Origin: Actinomycetota bacterium
GTDB lineage: Bacteria; Actinomycetota; Actinomycetes; Nanopelagicales; Nanopelagicaceae
Assembly: GCA_947494085.1 (NCBI GenBank)
Contig: CANLTP010000022.1
Span: 1 to 11,106, forward strand
Length of the DNA: 11,106 nucleotides
Direction of reading: 5' to 3'
Below the pieces are notes generated by a model, which saw nothing but the letters and a program-made list of their open reading frames with translations, did no database searches and was not told where the DNA came from. Position 1 is the first letter of the stretch, and each line of letters opens with the position of its first letter. This document shows, piece after piece, positions 1 through 6,217 of this stretch. Made by a program: the position numbers and the translations under genes.

Positions 1-2
1 CC

Positions 3-104
3 GGAATGCCACCCAGTGAAGATCTTCTTTTCGTTTTCCGGAACTTCATTTTGATGCGTCGGGGTATGAGTATGAACATCGATTATCACAAGGGCCTCCA
101 ATAA
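3..104 (+). CDS. C-terminal fragment of an unrecognised protein entering from the left edge
   Basis: An open frame on the + strand has no stop from base 3 to the TAA at 102-104 and gives 33 codons. It contains a hydrophobic/aromatic stretch (LLFVFRNFILM, about residues 8-18) followed by a basic segment and a polar tail, which looks more like a real protein end than random translation. It would converge on the ABC importer operon, with that operon's terminator at 162-194 between them. The family is not recognised from so short a piece. A frame of this length can be open by chance, so confidence is low; the flanking upstream sequence would decide. Confidence 0.35.
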   Translation, partial: GMPPSEDLLFVFRNFILMRRGMSMNIDYHKGLQ

Positions 105-143
105 TCCCCCATGCTATCCGCATTCGGAGTACAGGAGGAATAG

Positions 144-215
144 ATGAATGCAGGGAGTTATAAAAAGAAAGAGCCCCGATCTCTCGAGGCCCTCTTGTCA
201 AAAATGAATAATTAG
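144..215 (+). CDS. Possible 23-residue small ORF with a strong ribosome binding site
   Basis: An ATG at 144 is preceded by AGGAGGA about 5 nt upstream (134-140), a near-perfect Shine-Dalgarno. The frame runs 23 codons to a TAG at 213-215 and is rich in Lys, Ser and Leu. It reads through the minus-strand terminator hairpin and overlaps the last 4 nt of the permease gene in antisense. There is no recognised family. It may be a chance ORF, or a short peptide trailing the gene that ends at 104. The ribosome binding site is the only positive evidence. Confidence 0.15.
   Translation: MNAGSYKKKEPRSLEALLSKMNN
162..194 (-). terminator. Rho-independent terminator of the ABC importer operon
   Basis: Read on the minus strand, the stem pairs GAG with CTC, then (after a GG bulge) CCTCGA with TCGGGG, including one G-T wobble, around a GAGA tetraloop. 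The run TTTCTTTTT follows immediately. It lies 17 nt past the permease stop codon, the right place and orientation to end the transcript. The bulge makes it imperfect. On the + strand it lacks a T-run after the stem, so it is mainly a minus-strand terminator. Confidence 0.7.
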
Positions 216-1150
216 GTATTACGTTTTGAACGAATTGAATCTGCTCCAACTGCCAACAAAATCACCAAGCCTTGAATGATGCGTTGGAATACTGGATCAA
301 TTCCATTTAGGTTGAAACCGTTGACCAAAATAGCAATGAAGAAGACTCCCGCTATTGAGCGCCAAATTGCACCTGAACCTCCAGCAATTGATGTTCCACC
401 AACGACAATTGCGGCAATTACCGCAAATATAACGCTGAAATCATCTGATGCTTGGGCAGATGTGGTTCGAATTGAATTCAGTGCTCCGGCAATCCCAGCA
501 CCAAATCCACCCAAGGTGAATGTAATTATTTGAAGGCGGGCAACGCGGACTCCCGAAAGTCGTGCCGCTTCAATATTTCCACCTACTGCGAAAACAGATC
601 GGCCAAAACGTGTTCGCTCTAATAAAATCCAGGAAATAATCAAGAATACGAAAGCCATCCATGTCGCGGAGGTAATTCCAAATATCCTGGTCGTCACAAG
701 TGATCGTGATTCGATATCAGATAAAGTGAGAATTGAACCATCACTCAAAATATATGCCAGGCCAAATAAAATAAATGACGTTGCTAAGGTAGTTATAAAC
801 GAATTTATGTTTCCATAGGCAATTATCAGGCCGTTAATAATTCCGGCTGCGATGCCAACTGCGGCACCAGCCAACACCATATAGAGAAGTGAACCGGTTG
901 CGTTCTCTACCTTTAAGGCAACTATTGGGGAGAGAATATAAATAGCGCCCAGGCTCACGTCAAAACCACCTGCAATTATCACGATTGTTGCAAAGCCTGC
1001 GATTATCAGAATGAACGCTTGTTGATCAAGAATATTGCGAAGATTCATGACCGAGAAGAAGTTATCGGTGGTAACAGTGAGTCCAAGGAAGACGATGGCA
1101 AGTGCCCAGATGACAGCCAATTTAGTTAAGGACTGGCGCAAAAGCTTCAT
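212..1150 (-). CDS. ABC importer permease, RbsC family (BPD_transp_2)
   Basis: Inner-membrane permease of a ribose-type ABC importer, 312 residues, the usual size for RbsC relatives, which normally act as homodimers. Many hydrophobic segments span the protein. Family motifs are visible: IAGGFDVSLGAI (about 60-71) near the N-terminal membrane helices, the loop FGRSVFAVGGNIEAARLSGV that faces the ATPase, VVGGTSIAGGSG, and the C-terminal FQRIIQGLVILLAV. The ATG at 1150 has AAGGAG 8 nt upstream. It starts 25 nt after the ATPase stop and is the last gene of the SBP-ATPase-permease operon, followed by a terminator. The class carries sugars but also other small polar solutes, so the substrate is undetermined. 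The hydantoin-type genes next door suggest it may not be a plain sugar. Confidence 0.93.
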   Translation of the reverse strand: MKLLRQSLTKLAVIWALAIVFLGLTVTTDNFFSVMNLRNILDQQAFILIIAGFATIVIIAGGFDVSLGAIYILSPIVALKVENATGSLLYMVLAGAAVGIAAGIINGLIIAYGNINSFITTLATSFILFGLAYILSDGSILTLSDIESRSLVTTRIFGITSATWMAFVFLIISWILLERTRFGRSVFAVGGNIEAARLSGVRVARLQIITFTLGGFGAGIAGALNSIRTTSAQASDDFSVIFAVIAAIVVGGTSIAGGSGAIWRSIAGVFFIAILVNGFNLNGIDPVFQRIIQGLVILLAVGADSIRSKRNT

Positions 1151-1175
1151 CGATTATTCTCCTTGAGGTTTGATT

Positions 1176-2672
1176 TCATGGTTGACTAACTTTTCCTGAA
1201 AAGGCGGCTTCCAAAACTGCATTTTCGGTGAAAGCGCTTCCTGTCAGCTCTTTGACGATCTGACCCTCACGCATTACAAGCACCCGATGAGTAAGCCCAA
1301 CTACTTCATCGAGCTCTGAAGAAACAACTAAAATTGCCATTCCGGCTGCAGCCTGTGCTGTTAGCAATTCGTAAATTGCACGCTTTGAACCAACATCAAC
1401 ACCACGCGTTGGTTCATCTGCGATAAATAACTTAGGAGAACCAGCGAGAGCTCGCGCAAAGAGCGCTTTCTGTTGATTTCCGCCAGACAGCGTTGAAATA
1501 TGAACTTGTGGCGATGCAGCTTTAATGCCACACAATGCAAAAAATTTATTAACCAGTCCACGCTCTGCAGACCTATTTATCCAACCAAAGCGCGACAGAG
1601 CACGCAGATGGGGTAGTGAAATATTTTCGCTTAGCGAACGTAATGGAATAATTCCTTGATCTTTGCGAGATTCTGGAAGGAATCCGATCCCATAGTTGAT
1701 TGATTTTGCAGGTGAAAATCTAGTCATGGTTTCGCCAAGGTATTCCACGCTGCCGCTTTCAAAACGATCAACACCGAAGATTGCTCTGACCAATTCAGTT
1801 CTTCCGGAGCCAACTAGACCGGCAATTCCCAATATCTCACCAGATTTAATTTCAAATGAAATATTTTTGAATCGGTTTCCAGCACTGAGGTTATTTACTT
1901 TTAATACCGAATTACCAGAATGCGAAGGCACAGACTTTTCAGGAAAAGCTTTGCCAAATCCAGCACCTGTCATGGCCTCAACCAGAGAGTTGTGGTTTTC
2001 CGCAGATGGAAGGGATGTTCGAACCAGGTGACCATCGCGCATAATTGAAATCTTGTCTGAAATTTCAAGCACATCGTTTAAAAAATGGGAGACGAAAATA
2101 ATTGTGTGGCCTTTGGCCTTGAGATCTCTGATTAATTGCTTAAGCGCACTGGTTTCATCGGCACTGAGTCGTGCTGTGGGCTCATCCATAACGATGGTTT
2201 TCGAATTTCGAGCCAGCGCCCGTAGGATCTCTACTTTTTGTTGATCGCCATTTCTAAGGGCGGCCACAGGGGTATCAGGACTTATATCAATGCCAGATGA
2301 GGCAACAAGTTTGGTGAATCTTTCTCGTAACCTCTTGCGTGCAACAAAAGGGCCAGATGTGTCTTCTATTCCTAAAAATACATTCTCAATGACTGAACGT
2401 GCAGGAACCAGAGATAATTCCTGTGCAATTATTGTTATTCCGTGTTGAAGCGCTTCATAAGTTGATGCGTAATCAATTACTTTTCCATCGATGAGGATCG
2501 TTCCGGAGTCTTTCTGATAAACACCAGCGATGATTTTTCCTAGCGTGGACTTGCCAGCACCATTCTCGCCGACAAGGGTGTGAATTTCTCCGCTTTCAAA
2601 CGTAAGCGAGACAGAATCTAAAGCAAGAGTGGCACCAAAACGCTTTGAAATCTCTTTGACTTCAATTTTCAC
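1176..2672 (-). CDS. ABC importer ATPase with two nucleotide-binding domains, RbsA/MglA type
   Basis: Cytoplasmic ATPase of the importer, 498 residues, with two tandem ABC domains as in RbsA and MglA. NBD1 has a full Walker A (GENGAGKST, 35-43), Q-loop Gln84, a drifted signature LRNGD (139-143, where LSxGQ is usual), Walker B IVMDEP (160-165) and an H-loop His at 196. NBD2 has a degenerate Walker A (GLVGSGRTE, 285-293, Arg in place of the Lys), a canonical LSGGNQQK signature (395-402), Walker B LFIADEP (415-421) and SSE where the H-loop should be. This asymmetry is normal for the family: NBD1 binds ATP with the signature of NBD2. The start is a GTG (2670-2672); the GGGAG upstream is about 12 nt away, rather far. 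The gap to the binding-protein gene holds a perfect inverted repeat. Confidence 0.95.
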   Translation of the reverse strand: MKIEVKEISKRFGATLALDSVSLTFESGEIHTLVGENGAGKSTLGKIIAGVYQKDSGTILIDGKVIDYASTYEALQHGITIIAQELSLVPARSVIENVFLGIEDTSGPFVARKRLRERFTKLVASSGIDISPDTPVAALRNGDQQKVEILRALARNSKTIVMDEPTARLSADETSALKQLIRDLKAKGHTIIFVSHFLNDVLEISDKISIMRDGHLVRTSLPSAENHNSLVEAMTGAGFGKAFPEKSVPSHSGNSVLKVNNLSAGNRFKNISFEIKSGEILGIAGLVGSGRTELVRAIFGVDRFESGSVEYLGETMTRFSPAKSINYGIGFLPESRKDQGIIPLRSLSENISLPHLRALSRFGWINRSAERGLVNKFFALCGIKAASPQVHISTLSGGNQQKALFARALAGSPKLFIADEPTRGVDVGSKRAIYELLTAQAAAGMAILVVSSELDEVVGLTHRVLVMREGQIVKELTGSAFTENAVLEAAFSGKVSQP

Positions 2673-2700
2673 GTTTTGGTGCCACTCCCTACTTTTATTA

Positions 2701-2717
2701 TGAAGGAAATTCCTTCA
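2701..2717. repeat. Perfect inverted repeat between the binding-protein and ATPase genes
   Basis: Arms TGAAGGAA and TTCCTTCA flank a single central A in the 66-bp gap after the binding-protein stop. In the minus-strand transcript it can fold as a short hairpin with no clean T-run after it, so it looks more like an mRNA stability or processing element than a full terminator. Hairpins here are common in binding-protein-dependent importers and help keep the binding protein in excess. A protein-binding palindrome is the alternative. Confidence 0.45.
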
Positions 2718-2738
2718 CATCAACGAACTAGTTCGGAA

Positions 2739-3758
2739 TCAACCGTTCCATTCCGCCTTGAACTTGCTGACGTTTGCCTTTGTTACAAGACCGCTGTCAG
2801 GAAGTTTAGTTCCTGGATCAATTCCACCTGACTTCTTTCCAGTCTTAATGGCCTTAACCATTGCATTCATCAACAGCTTTCCTTCAGTTCCTGGAGCTCC
2901 GAAGAGATCCGCAAACCAAGTTCCATTCTTGACGCCATCAATGGCTGCCTTTGAACCACCAAAGCCAATTAGCTTTGCTGATCCGGCCTTACCTGCATCA
3001 GAGAGTGCAAGCACAACACCTTGGATTGCTTGGTCTGGACCAACAACCACATCAAATTCAGGAGTTGAGCTCAAGATATCTTGCATAGCCTTCTGCGCTA
3101 CGTCTGGGCCAAGGTATTTTCCTTCGCCTTCAGCAACGATTGAAATTGCTGGGTTAGTTGCGATAACAGCATCGTAACCTTCCTTGATTGCAGTATCTAG
3201 AGGTATACCCTTAATGCCGTAGAAGAAGACAACTTTGCAAGCTGCCTTTCCTTCGCAAGCTTGAAGTGTTAGCTTGCCGAGGCGCTCACCGGAAACCTTT
3301 GGTGGAACCATTACAACTACAGATGGTCCAGCAAATTGTGGCTTAGCTGTATCAAGCGCTGTTCCAACAACTTGGTTAAGAATTCCCACCTTGAGACCTG
3401 CAGCAATAGCGTCCTGGAGTGAAGGAATAATTCCAGCACCATCTACTGATGCGATGATCAAAGCCTTGTACTTTCCAGATGCAATTACATCTTGGATTTG
3501 CTTTGCTTGCTCGCCTGGCTTGAACTGTGCATCAAATTCAGTGATCTTAATTTTGTTTTTCTTTGCAATCTTGTCCATTTGAACCTTTGAAGCCTGTAGC
3601 CACGTGTTGGCAGAGCTTGCAGACAGATATGCAACATTGATTTGCTTTGCGGCGGATGCAGAGGAAATCCCTGTGAACCCAGCAGCAAGCATTGATACTG
3701 CTAGTGCAGCAGCCATGGTGGCTTTCTTACTGCGTCCTGATGATGAACTTAGATTCAT
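2739..3758 (-). CDS. Ribose-type ABC solute-binding protein (periplasmic-binding-protein-like fold)
   Basis: Exported substrate receptor of the importer, 339 residues. The N-terminus has a basic region (GRSKK, 8-12), a hydrophobic core (about 14-31) and an AxA-type cleavage region near residues 34-37. There is no Cys in the first 40 residues, hence no lipobox, although Gram-positive binding proteins are usually lipoproteins. The mature part begins with INVAYLSASSANTW, a typical RbsB-like first strand and ligand loop. It continues with GEQAKQIQDVIASGKYKALII and DVVVGPDQAIQGVVLALSDAG, matching the Peripla_BP_4 family. Two Cys in ACEGKAACKV may form a disulphide. The ATG has AAGGAG 5-6 nt upstream. 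It is the first gene of the operon. The ligand is unknown: a sugar by family default, a polar cyclic amide by context. Confidence 0.92.
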   Translation of the reverse strand: MNLSSSSGRSKKATMAAALAVSMLAAGFTGISSASAAKQINVAYLSASSANTWLQASKVQMDKIAKKNKIKITEFDAQFKPGEQAKQIQDVIASGKYKALIIASVDGAGIIPSLQDAIAAGLKVGILNQVVGTALDTAKPQFAGPSVVVMVPPKVSGERLGKLTLQACEGKAACKVVFFYGIKGIPLDTAIKEGYDAVIATNPAISIVAEGEGKYLGPDVAQKAMQDILSSTPEFDVVVGPDQAIQGVVLALSDAGKAGSAKLIGFGGSKAAIDGVKNGTWFADLFGAPGTEGKLLMNAMVKAIKTGKKSGGIDPGTKLPDSGLVTKANVSKFKAEWNG

Positions 3759-3819
3759 CTCTTCTCCTTATGCTCGCATCCCGTAGGAGGCGGTAAGCGG
3801 GCCGAATTACCCAGCCCGA

Positions 3820-3848
3820 ATAGTAATAATTTTTACTCGCAATAACAA
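3820..3848 (-). promoter_or_regulatory. Candidate sigma70-type promoter of the ABC importer operon
   Basis: On the minus strand, TTGTTA (3848-3843) is followed by a 17-bp spacer and TACTAT (3825-3820); each box matches 4 of 6 consensus positions. Transcription would start near 3813, giving a leader of about 55 nt before the binding-protein ATG. That leader contains a CGGGCT/GGCCCG stem close to its 5' end. It also has CTCCT (plus strand AGGAG at 3785-3789) that can pair with the AGGAG of the ribosome binding site. Box matches are moderate. Confidence 0.45.
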
Positions 3849-3894
3849 TGGCGTTTTATAACGATATGGTGCATATTTACACTTGATAACGAGT

Positions 3895-3959
3895 CTTGGG
3901 GAGCCTTTTCGGCATCACCCCAAGGTTAGTTGCCAGTTTGCCATTGAGGCTTCGCCTCA
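3895..3959 (+). promoter_or_regulatory. Two-hairpin 5' leader of the racemase gene
   Basis: Hairpin A (3895-3924) pairs CTTGGGG with CCCCAAG, and inside it GCC with GGC around a TTTTC loop. Hairpin B (3945-3959) pairs TGAGGC with GCCTCA around TTC. Between them TTGCCA occurs twice (3930-3935 and 3938-3943). All lie just upstream of the racemase ribosome binding site and downstream of the importer promoter, so they would be in the racemase mRNA leader if its promoter lies around 3850-3890. No convincing -35/-10 for the + strand was found. No known riboswitch class was recognised. A cis-acting RNA or a DNA-binding site is possible. Confidence 0.35.
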
Positions 3960-3978
3960 TCACTATTTGGAGGTTCAT

Positions 3979-4758
3979 ATGTCCCGTCGCCTACTTTGGA
4001 TCAACCCTGTTGGGTTCGATGCTTACGACAAACCAATCAGCGATGCACTTCGCGATGAGGCGTATCCAGATACGCGTATAGATGTCTGTTCACTTAAAGG
4101 CGTCAAGATGCAGCACTTGGAATACAACGCTTATGAAATGGTTGCCGCAGGTCCAACCATGGGCGCAATTCGCTGGGGTGAGGAACAAGGATATGACGCA
4201 GCGGTTATCGGATGTTTTTACGATCCATTTCTTCGCGCAGGTCGTGAATTAACTAACAAGATGGCAGTTACAGCTCCAGCCGAAGCTTCCCTGCATATCG
4301 CAAGCACTCTTGGAGAACGGATTTCGATTTTAGTAGGTCGCTCAAAATGGATTCCAGAAATGCATGAAAACGTAGTGAAGTATGGTTTCGAAGATCGCTT
4401 CGCATCATTTAGAAAACTTCGCATGACGGTTTCTGAATTCCAAAAAGATCCTGTGTGCACCGAGGAGAGAATTCTTGAGGAAGCGCGTAAGGCTGTTGAA
4501 GAAGATGGCGCCGATGTAATCGTGCTTGGTTGCACAATTGAATTCGGATTCTACAAGAAAGTTCAAGATGAACTTGGAGTTCCTGTTATCGATGCTCTTG
4601 TTGCGCCTCTACGTTATGCTGAAATGCTCGCAGATATTCGCTTGCGTCAAAACTGGGGAATTAGCAATGCCCTTGGTTATGAGACTCCAGATCGCGCTGA
4701 AATGGATGCTTGGGTTCCAATTATTGAACCTAATATTTACCGCGATCCACGCGGATAA
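3979..4758 (+). CDS. Asp/Glu/hydantoin racemase family protein
   Basis: Cytoplasmic, cofactor-independent racemase of the Asp/Glu/hydantoin superfamily, 259 residues from this start. The two expected catalytic cysteines are present: Cys79 in VIGCFYDP and Cys185 in VLGCTIEF. Their spacing matches the Cys76/Cys181 pair I recall for a characterised hydantoin racemase (Sinorhizobium meliloti). These act as the acid/base pair that moves the alpha proton of a 5-substituted hydantoin or similar ring; allantoin racemase belongs to the same group. The frame is open back to 3883, but the ATG at 3979 has TTGGAGG 5 nt upstream and gives the usual MSRRLLWINP-type N-terminus, while the extension would translate through the leader hairpins. 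It is alone on the + strand, divergent from the importer and convergent on the hydantoinase-type operon. Confidence 0.85.
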   Translation: MSRRLLWINPVGFDAYDKPISDALRDEAYPDTRIDVCSLKGVKMQHLEYNAYEMVAAGPTMGAIRWGEEQGYDAAVIGCFYDPFLRAGRELTNKMAVTAPAEASLHIASTLGERISILVGRSKWIPEMHENVVKYGFEDRFASFRKLRMTVSEFQKDPVCTEERILEEARKAVEEDGADVIVLGCTIEFGFYKKVQDELGVPVIDALVAPLRYAEMLADIRLRQNWGISNALGYETPDRAEMDAWVPIIEPNIYRDPRG

Positions 4759-4774
4759 ATCATTATTCTTGCCG

Positions 4775-5779
4775 TTATTTGCGGTTAGGTAATAAATTTT
4801 CCAAAGCATCTGTCATGTTGCGCCATGCGACATCGTTTGCTAACTCTTCTCCCAATCTTTCGAGCATTCGTGCGCCAAAAGTTTCTAAATCCGATGGTCG
4901 ATCCAGACCTGGAACAAAGGGCCACCTGGAAACATCTACTAGCGTCTTTCCTAGCACGGGATCAACTTGATCAATCAAATCCTTCATAAAATCAAATCCA
5001 AAACCTATCTTCTTTTCCCCTACTAACTTCACTGCGTATTGAACGTGATCAATCATTGAATCAACTGTCGGAGTATCTGAAAGAAAACTGCCAAATGCGT
5101 TCAGGGCCACAAAGCCACCACCATCAACAATTCGGTTAACTTGTTTATCCCGAAGATTTCTTGGATGTGATTGAAGCGCATGCATTGATGAGTGACTTGC
5201 AATGAAAGGTTTTTTGGCAACATCGGCAACGTGCCAAAAACCATTTTCAGATATATGGCTAACATCGAGAATCATTCCGATTCTCTCCATTTCGGCTATC
5301 GCTTCAATGCCTAGCGCGGTCAACTTTCCGCCAGTATCGGATTCGCCAACTCCGTCAGCAAACATTGTTCTGCGATTCCAGGTCAGTGAAAGAAGTCGAA
5401 CGCCCATTTTGAAGAATAGATTGAAGAATTCCAGACTGCTGCCGGCAGCTTCAGCGCCTTCAACGGCAAGTACTAAAGCAATTTTTCCTTCGGCATGCGC
5501 CTTTGCAATATCACCGGAATTCAAGCAGAGTGCAACATCGCTCTTGTGTTGATTAGCAATCTGCCATGCATTTTCAAAAAGAATCATCGAGCGGCGTAGT
5601 GCACCTTCGCCGATGAATTGTTCTTCAACATATACGGGCAGAACCTGCAGAACAACATTTCCAGCCTTCAGTTGCGGCAACCAAAAGTCACCAAATGGGT
5701 CTGCGATTCCACGTTCTTTCTGATGGAGAACACCTAATAAAAGATCGTTATGGCAATCAGCAAATTTCAGTGCGGGCAT
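4775..5779 (-). CDS. Membrane-dipeptidase-like (renal dipeptidase) family M19 metallohydrolase
   Basis: Binuclear zinc hydrolase of the amidohydrolase superfamily, 334 residues with no signal peptide, so cytoplasmic. By spacing against human renal dipeptidase the metal ligands are His10 and Asp12 (DCHND), bridging Glu107 (VEGAE), His175 (DVSH) and His196 (SHSS). Arg207 (HPRN) and Asp263 (GFDF) fill the other active-site positions. The substrate-contact His of LTH in the animal enzyme is Trp134 here (SLTWN). M19 enzymes cleave dipeptides, often with a D-residue or Gly at the C-terminus, and some related amides. The ATG has AAGGAAG upstream and starts 9 nt after the stop of the SnoaL-like gene, as the last gene of the DUF917-HyuA-SnoaL-M19 operon. 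No clear terminator separates it from the convergent racemase. A role on a ring-opened or conjugated amide is inference. Confidence 0.88.
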   Translation of the reverse strand: MPALKFADCHNDLLLGVLHQKERGIADPFGDFWLPQLKAGNVVLQVLPVYVEEQFIGEGALRRSMILFENAWQIANQHKSDVALCLNSGDIAKAHAEGKIALVLAVEGAEAAGSSLEFFNLFFKMGVRLLSLTWNRRTMFADGVGESDTGGKLTALGIEAIAEMERIGMILDVSHISENGFWHVADVAKKPFIASHSSMHALQSHPRNLRDKQVNRIVDGGGFVALNAFGSFLSDTPTVDSMIDHVQYAVKLVGEKKIGFGFDFMKDLIDQVDPVLGKTLVDVSRWPFVPGLDRPSDLETFGARMLERLGEELANDVAWRNMTDALENLLPNRK

Positions 5780-5788
5780 TTCGCTTCC

Positions 5789-6205
5789 TTACTTCGCTTC
5801 GCGTGCACGATCTAATGCTTGGTCAAGAGCCGAACTATCTGCATAAAGGCTAGCCTTTGTTAGAACAAAACCATCACCTGTAACGATTGAAACTCCTTCA
5901 ACGCTCAAGGGAAGAATTCCCTCGATACTTGAAGAAGGCGTTCCTTGCATCTTCCAAATTACAGCAGCCTCATCGCCGGAATCGATGATTCTCTTTATCT
6001 CACGCCGGTAGTCAGGATAAATCTCATACAAAATAGCCATCGCAGCTTCATCATCTGCTCCCGACGAAACTTGGGGAATGCCATTCACTTCCACATATAG
6101 ATCTGTTGCCACCAACGCGGTAGTCCCTGGAAGGTCATGGCAGTTCTCCGCTGCGTTGTAATCTCGATAGATCTGCGCAGCGGAGCGCCGTTGTGAATTA
6201 TTCAA
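5789..6205 (-). CDS. SnoaL-like / NTF2-fold small protein
   Basis: 138 residues with the layout of the SnoaL-like branch of the NTF2 fold. An N-terminal helix carries YRDYNAAENCHD (about 13-24). There follow ATDLYVEVNG, the family-typical YPDYRREIKRIIDSGDEAAVIWKMQGT, and a last strand pair ending in LYADSSALDQAL. Members include polyketide cyclases, ketosteroid-isomerase-like enzymes and many proteins of unknown role; no specific catalytic set can be assigned here. The start is TTG (6203-6205), 12 nt past the HyuA stop, with no recognisable Shine-Dalgarno, so translation probably depends on ribosomes finishing HyuA. No other in-frame start gives the full first helix. Context suggests an accessory step such as isomerisation or hydration of an intermediate. 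Confidence 0.75.
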   Translation of the reverse strand: MNNSQRRSAAQIYRDYNAAENCHDLPGTTALVATDLYVEVNGIPQVSSGADDEAAMAILYEIYPDYRREIKRIIDSGDEAAVIWKMQGTPSSSIEGILPLSVEGVSIVTGDGFVLTKASLYADSSALDQALDRAREAK

Positions 6206-6217
6206 TTTAGTCAGGCG

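Noticed and set aside
46..249. 67-residue minus-strand ORF at the left end
   Set aside because: It starts inside the permease gene in another frame, runs through the terminator hairpin and resembles no protein; the terminator explains this stretch better.
2758..3177. Plus-strand ORFs antisense to the binding protein, ATPase, HyuA and DUF917 genes
   Set aside because: They are frame shadows of strongly supported genes, with Pro/Ser-rich low-sense translations, no recognisable domains and no ribosome binding sites.
3850..3892. Plus-strand promoter for the racemase
   Set aside because: Several AT-rich hexamers (TATAAC, GATAAC, TATTTA) exist but none has a fair -35 at 16-18 bp spacing.
3883..3978. 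N-terminal extension of the racemase to an ATG at or before 3883
   Set aside because: The extension would translate the hairpin-rich leader. The ATG at 3979 has a strong ribosome binding site at the right distance and gives a normal family N-terminus and catalytic Cys numbering.
4759..4800. Bidirectional terminator between the convergent racemase and M19 genes
   Set aside because: Only a 3-bp CCG/CGG pairing around TTATTTG is present, too weak to call; the two transcripts probably overlap.
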